Source: JAFDZW01 sp035632315 (lineage in GTDB: Bacteria; Bacteroidota; Ignavibacteria; Palsa-1295). From it: a DNA stretch of 64,000 bases. The notes beneath the pieces were generated by a model. That model saw only the letters and a program-made list of their open reading frames with translations. It had not been told where the DNA came from and ran no database searches. Positions within the stretch are counted from its first letter, which is position 1, and the number at the start of each line of letters is the position of its first letter. The DNA lies in NCBI GenBank assembly GCA_035632315.1, contig DASQGZ010000010.1, positions 1-64,000 of the forward strand. Direction: 5' to 3'. Both the position numbers and the translations under genes were made by a program. Below are positions 59,513 through 64,000 of the stretch, one piece after another.

Positions 59513-61327
59513 ATGAAGAAATTTTTCGCCGCTCTTTTTTTCCTCAGTGTCATTTTCGGATCGCGCGTGTTCGCCCAGCGAACAGATCCGCTTTTCGGAA
59601 CGCCGGCATCATCTCCGCTCGTACAGCCTTACTTCAATCTTGATTTCGAGCGTGAGGGGACGCTCAAGCCGTGGCAGATAATGTTGACGGGGTATAATTA
59701 CGATCTCGAACAGGAAAACTTTTCTCACGGCAAGCAAGCGTTAAAGATCTCCTTCCCATATTCCGACGATCGTTACGATCCGCGCAATGGGGGAACGGCT
59801 TATCAGATCATCCCGATCGGAGTTGTCGGCGTAGCAAAATGGAAACTCGACGTCAGCATTGATATTAAATGCGAAGCGATCACACGCGGCGCAATGAATT
59901 TTTTTGCGGCGGTGCAGCACGATTCCACTTCTGGGATCGAGCATAAGAGCCTGATCGCAGATACCATTCGCGGCACTGCCCCTTGGAAAACATACACACT
60001 CAGTTTTGATTGCGATACGAATGTAAAATTTTTGCAGCTTGCTTGTATGCTCGGCGGGACAGGGAAAGCGTATTTTGATAATATCCAAATAAAAGTTAAT
60101 GGCCAGTCCCTGCCGCAATCACCGCTGCCGATCTTGCCATCGGTAACGAAAGCGGAAATGGCTTTGGTCGCGTCGAAACTTATTCCGTTCGATGTGAATG
60201 GAACGACATCCGATCCGAATCTTGTGAAGCTCGATCCATTCATCGATGCGCACCGTGTCATCGGACTCGGTGAAGCGACGTATGGCACACACGAATTCGA
60301 GCAATCGAAGAGCCGGCTCATTCGTTATCTCGTCGAGAAAAAAGGATTCACACTCTTTGGGATAGAAGCGAACACTGCAGAGATGGACTATATCAATAGT
60401 TACCTCGCCGGCGGAAGCGGGAACATCGACTCGCTGCTAAAGCCAATGTATTACTGGTGCTGGACCACCCAAGAAATAAGAGATCAGCTTGAATGGATTC
60501 GCAGCTATAATTTAGCGGGGCATCATGTTCGTTTTTTTGGATTCGATATGCAAGTGCCGTATAAAGCCACCGAAGAGGTAACAAACTTCTCGAATGCGGC
60601 ACACTTGCCGCACGGCGCCGATTGCATTTCGCTTGTACAAAAATTCGGCAACTTGCTTGAACGGCTCGAGACAGGAAGATCCGGCGCGCGCGATTCATTT
60701 ACCGTGATTACCGGCGCGTTGTATGAATCGCTTCGCAACGATGAGTCAAATGTTTCTTCGGCTGATAAACCGAAATACAAACGCATACTGATGTATGCAA
60801 ATAATCTGCGCGAGTTTTCATCGCTTGTGCTTTCGAGGCAGAGAGGCGATGAAGTTCGCGATTCGTCGATGGCGGAAAATATCGCTGCTGAACTTGCCAC
60901 CGACCCGACTGCGAAGTGCGCCCTCTGGTCGCATAATCTCCATATTGGCAAAGGCAATATGAATATGGGGTATTTTCTCGAAAAGAAATTAGGCGAGTCA
61001 TATGGTGCGGTTGGCTTTGCGTTCGACCGCGGCACATTCAATGCGAGCGTGGACGAAACTCCGGTTGCGTGTACGGCAGTACCGAGTTATACCGGCACGT
61101 TCGAGAATTTCTGCAAACTCTTCAGCGCGTCGCCGTTCTTTCTCGATCTTCGAGGCAAAGCTGAATCTTCCGGACTCCCAAAATGCTTTTATTCCGAACT
61201 CGAACATCGCAACGTCGGCTTGAGCTTCTTCAAATTCTCATTCTGGGATAATTACGTCACGAGTCTCTACGACGCAATTATTTATATTCCCGAATCCACA
61301 CCGACGAAGCTGCTGCCCATACGATAA
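59513..61327 (+). CDS. Exported erythromycin esterase-like protein
   Basis: A 604-residue secreted protein. Signal peptide KKFFAALFFLSVIFGSRVFA. Residues 30-185 look like a carbohydrate-binding-type beta domain (YFNLDFEREGTLKPW, TYTLSFDCDTNVKFLQLA). Residues about 215-600 are an EreA/EreB-like hydrolase: VIGLGEATYGTHEFEQSK (active-site Glu and His), FTLFGIEANTAEMDYINSYL, VRFFGFDMQ and ALWSHNLHIGKGN. Resistance Ere enzymes are cytoplasmic and lack the extra domain, so this exported form more likely acts on some other ester. ATG 59513 is preferred to TTG 59495. Confidence 0.85.
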   Translation: MKKFFAALFFLSVIFGSRVFAQRTDPLFGTPASSPLVQPYFNLDFEREGTLKPWQIMLTGYNYDLEQENFSHGKQALKISFPYSDDRYDPRNGGTAYQIIPIGVVGVAKWKLDVSIDIKCEAITRGAMNFFAAVQHDSTSGIEHKSLIADTIRGTAPWKTYTLSFDCDTNVKFLQLACMLGGTGKAYFDNIQIKVNGQSLPQSPLPILPSVTKAEMALVASKLIPFDVNGTTSDPNLVKLDPFIDAHRVIGLGEATYGTHEFEQSKSRLIRYLVEKKGFTLFGIEANTAEMDYINSYLAGGSGNIDSLLKPMYYWCWTTQEIRDQLEWIRSYNLAGHHVRFFGFDMQVPYKATEEVTNFSNAAHLPHGADCISLVQKFGNLLERLETGRSGARDSFTVITGALYESLRNDESNVSSADKPKYKRILMYANNLREFSSLVLSRQRGDEVRDSSMAENIAAELATDPTAKCALWSHNLHIGKGNMNMGYFLEKKLGESYGAVGFAFDRGTFNASVDETPVACTAVPSYTGTFENFCKLFSASPFFLDLRGKAESSGLPKCFYSELEHRNVGLSFFKFSFWDNYVTSLYDAIIYIPESTPTKLLPIR

Positions 61328-61372
61328 TATCGTTTCATACAGGATACTATGAGCAAACCAAAATAACGTATT

Positions 61373-61768
61373 ATGAAAAAGCGAGATAGAATTATTTATT
61401 GGATTGCGACTCTCTGGCTTGCATTAGGATTGGTGTCAACCGGGGTAGTGCAGCTCTTACATGGGAAAGAGGGACAGGGCGGAGCAGATATGATCGCTCA
61501 TTTAGGCTACCCTGTCTATATCCTGACACTGCTTGGTGTTTGGAAAATATTGGGAGTGATCGCACTGCTGATTCCTAAATATCCATTAATAAAAGAATGG
61601 GCGTATGCAGGATTGTTTTTTGTGATGACCGGAGCAATATATTCACACATCGCATCGGGTGACCCTGCGACAGCAACACTTCCCGCGCTGCTGCTTCTTG
61701 TGCTCGCGGTGCTGTCGCGGTATTTCAGGTCTGCAGATAGAAAAATTATTTCAGTTAGTAATAAATGA
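61373..61768 (+). CDS. DoxX-like membrane protein
   Basis: A 131-residue protein with four membrane segments (IIYWIATLWLALGLVSTGVVQLL, YPVYILTLLGVWKILGVIALL, EWAYAGLFFVMTGAIYSHIA, LPALLLLVLAVLS). This is the DoxX-like/DUF family often found with stress or small-molecule genes. Its stop overlaps the next ATG by 4 bp. Confidence 0.82.
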   Translation: MKKRDRIIYWIATLWLALGLVSTGVVQLLHGKEGQGGADMIAHLGYPVYILTLLGVWKILGVIALLIPKYPLIKEWAYAGLFFVMTGAIYSHIASGDPATATLPALLLLVLAVLSRYFRSADRKIISVSNK

Positions 61769-62352
61769 GCAAACCGAATCCCAACGTCGATTGGTATTTC
61801 CGTAAAGCCAAACAGTGGCAGAGCGAATTGGAGAAATTAAGAACGATCGTTCTCGACTGCGGCCTGACCGAAGAATTAAAGTGGGGCTGCCCGTGCTACA
61901 CATCCGAGAAACATAACATTGTTTTGATACATGAATTTAATAAGTACTGTGCGCTGTTGTTTTTCAAAGGTGCATTATTAAAAGATTCGAAAGATATTCT
62001 GATCCAACAAACCAAGCATGTGCAGGCGGCGCGTCAGGCGCGTTTTACTTCTGTAAGCGAAATAAGGAAGATGGAATCCGCGTTGAAAGCCTATATCAAA
62101 GAGGCCATCAAAGTGGAAAAAGCAGGCTTGAAAGTAGAATTAAAAAAGACGTCGGAATTCGATATGCCCGAAGAATTCGAACACAAATTACACGAGGTTC
62201 CCGCCTTAAAAAAGGCTTTTTATAAGCTTACGCCGGGTCGACAGCGGGGATATCTTCTCTATTTTTCTTCAGCCAAACAATCCAAAACCCGCGAGTCGAG
62301 AATAGAAAAATATTTGCCGCAAATTTTGAATGGGAGGGGGTTGGAGGATTAA
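61765..62352 (+). CDS. YdeI/OmpD-associated family protein (DUF1801 + OmdA)
   Basis: A 195-residue soluble protein. The N-terminal half (LKWGCPCYTSEKHNIVLIHEFNKYCALLFFKG) is the DUF1801 domain. The C-terminal half (FKKLTPGRQRGY-type segment FYKLTPGRQRGYLLYFSSAKQSKTRESRIEKYL) is the bacteriocin-protection YdeI motif. Function is not settled. Coupled to the DoxX-like gene by ATGA. Confidence 0.85.
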   Translation: MSKPNPNVDWYFRKAKQWQSELEKLRTIVLDCGLTEELKWGCPCYTSEKHNIVLIHEFNKYCALLFFKGALLKDSKDILIQQTKHVQAARQARFTSVSEIRKMESALKAYIKEAIKVEKAGLKVELKKTSEFDMPEEFEHKLHEVPALKKAFYKLTPGRQRGYLLYFSSAKQSKTRESRIEKYLPQILNGRGLED

Positions 62353-62562
62353 AATTCGAGGGAGCCTCCTCCCACTTCAACATTGAACCCGCATTGCTTT
62401 TATATACATTCGAAAAAAATGAGAAACGGATTCCCAGAAGAATGCCGGTAATATTCTAACAAGGAAATAATATAGAATTTTCAAATAATTTTTTTTCTGT
62501 TGTCCTGTTTCGCTGGTCCCAACCGTCATTAGTGTGCAATTCACATATAAATTGAAATACTT

Positions 62563-63045
62563 ATGGACAAAAGAATTAATTTTATTGAAAAAGGGTATAA
62601 TGCGTTAAAGCCGATGTTTGCTTTGGGAGCATATCTTGCGAATTCGCCGATCGAGCAGGTGCTGCTCGATCTCATCGATTTCCGGGTATCGCAGATCAAT
62701 GGCTGCGCCTACTGCCTTGATATGCACTCGAAAGATCTCTGGGCTCGTGGCGAAACAGAGCAGCGGCTGTATGTTTTGGATGCGTGGCGTGAAGCGCCGT
62801 TCTACAGTGATCGCGAGCGCGCAGCGCTTGCCTGGGCAGAAGCGCTGACCATCATTCCGAATGGAGGCGTCACCGATGACATTTACGCCCAAGTGCGAGC
62901 GCAGTTTTCCGATGAAGAGATCATTGATCTGACGATGAAAGTGCTTGGCATTAATATGTGGAACCGCCTCAACATTGCGTTTGGTAGCACTCCCGGAACG
63001 TACAAAGTAGGCGAGCACGCAAGACACCTTCAATTGAAAAGTTAA
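62563..63045 (+). CDS. AhpD-like carboxymuconolactone decarboxylase family protein
   Basis: A 160-residue all-helical protein. The redox/acid motif RVSQINGCAYCLDMHSKDLW has Cys48, Cys51 and His55 as in AhpD-type alkylhydroperoxidases. FYSDRERAALAWAEALT is the second family segment. It probably reduces peroxides using thiols. It stands alone, 210 bp after the YdeI-like gene; that gap holds no feature I can support. Confidence 0.88.
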   Translation: MDKRINFIEKGYNALKPMFALGAYLANSPIEQVLLDLIDFRVSQINGCAYCLDMHSKDLWARGETEQRLYVLDAWREAPFYSDRERAALAWAEALTIIPNGGVTDDIYAQVRAQFSDEEIIDLTMKVLGINMWNRLNIAFGSTPGTYKVGEHARHLQLKS

Positions 63046-63135
63046 AAAGGATATACCCATTTTCGAACAGAGCTGCCAGTTTAGTCTGCGTTGAGAGATT
63101 TCGCCTCTTCCCGTTGGCAGGGTAAAGCCCGCCCC

Positions 63136-63170
63136 CCAGCTGTCGTGTAGCCGCTGCTCACGGCATAGCT
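63136..63170 (+). other. Hairpin region between the AhpD-like gene and the rRNA leader
   Basis: AGCTGTCGTG can pair with CACGGC-AT-AGCT around TAGCCGCTGCT, followed by AAAAATC. It may end the AhpD-like transcript. The preceding 70 bases (63070-63135) are G+C-rich and could also fold. Confidence 0.35.
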
Positions 63171-63179
63171 AAAAATCTA

Positions 63180-63496
63180 AAGAATTTTTGAAATTAGGGG
63201 AATAAATCGGAACTTGCAGTATTACGGATTCGTTATATGCGTCCCGCGAACGAAAAGGCAACTTTTATCGAGCGGTAAACCGATTGTTCATTGACAGAAG
63301 AGAAGTTTTAAAGTCAGCAGGATGAGTACAAGGTAACTTGCGTAAAGTTGGTAGGAATATCGATTTTACTTGAGGAGTCTAACTCATCAAGCAGCAAGTT
63401 TCCGTGAATTTTTTAAGATTCATTTTCTTGCATCAATCTATCCAGATTGATACAGGCATCAAGCGCTCAGCTTGATTATAGTTTTAAAACTATAAT
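63180..63496 (+). promoter_or_regulatory. rRNA leader region with three stem-loops
   Basis: Non-coding sequence before 16S. GTTCATTGACAG at 63284 resembles the TTGACAT-type tract often seen before 16S genes. Three stems lie close to the mature end: ATCAATCT/AGATTGAT (63432-63451), ATCAAGC/GCTTGAT (63458-63476) and the perfect 18-base palindrome TATAGTTTTAAAACTATA (63477-63494). They may be part of the RNase III processing stalk or antitermination signals. No promoter box can be assigned with confidence. Confidence 0.5.

Positions 63497-64000
<504 letters not shown>

Overview
The window (64 kb, about half G+C in most genes) looks like a chromosome of the Bacteroidota/Chlorobiota (FCB) group, possibly a Kapabacteria- or Ignavibacteria-like lineage. 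This is an inference. It rests on type IX secretion C-terminal sorting domains (26101-27153, 54362-55213), FCB-type promoters (-33 TTTG and -7 TAnnTTTG, best seen at 37183-37214 and 52583-52615), few Shine-Dalgarno sites, many small lipoproteins, and the partial 16S rRNA at the right edge.

Layout. 1-4179: envelope glycan genes (GT2, YfhO-like membrane protein, GT9). 4320-11803: a complete ISC iron-sulfur assembly operon (iscR, iscS, an unknown gene, iscU, iscA, hscB, gmhA, hscA, Fe/Mn superoxide dismutase, fdx, iscX) behind an IscR-type operator. 11803-15409: LON-like protein, a 36-residue basic protein, folP, typA. 15650-19124: an unknown gene and a DUF4062/NTPase/TPR STAND-type protein with an in-frame repeat insertion. 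19322-23773: RND efflux pump and adaptor. 23794-29097: exported proteins, an oxidoreductase, Nif3-like and zinc-ribbon proteins, then RNase P RNA (29137-29524). 29696-36842: MFS carrier, TPR protein, pyrE, mnmA, lipoprotein, acyl-CoA carboxylase beta subunit, OsmC, a cytochrome-like lipoprotein. 36969-37488: tRNA-Pro and a candidate structured RNA with promoter and terminator. 37627-44646: secD, secF, STAS protein, purA and two oligopeptide ABC permeases. 44805-51058: a lipoprotein and an M20 peptidase gene split by a 3.9-kb transposon. 51249-63045: SIMPL protein, thioredoxin-like protein, outer-membrane-type protein, T9SS cargo, nth/GT2/double ThyX operon, DUF6600-type lipoprotein, erythromycin esterase-like protein, DoxX-like, YdeI-like and AhpD-like proteins. 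63497-64000: 5' third of a 16S rRNA gene.

The strongest discovery is the transposon at 47111-51029. It has perfect 18-bp terminal inverted repeats, a perfect 8-bp target duplication (TTTTGATC) and an IS1-like DDE transposase. It carries about 3 kb of cargo: a Panacea-type antitoxin with an overlapping candidate toxin, a protein with a HEPN-like RX4H motif, and two unknown genes transcribed divergently. Removing the element and one target copy on paper restores an uninterrupted 453-residue peptidase reading frame, so the borders are exact at base level and the insertion looks recent.

The isc operon is the second point of interest. IscU Cys37, Asp39, Cys63, Cys106 and LPPVK 99-103 have the same numbering as in Escherichia coli, and IscS ends in IEWAHH, so this is a proteobacterial-type ISC system in a different phylum. 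It is interleaved with a phosphoheptose isomerase, a superoxide dismutase and an undescribed gene. All family assignments come from reading the sequence; no database search was run.
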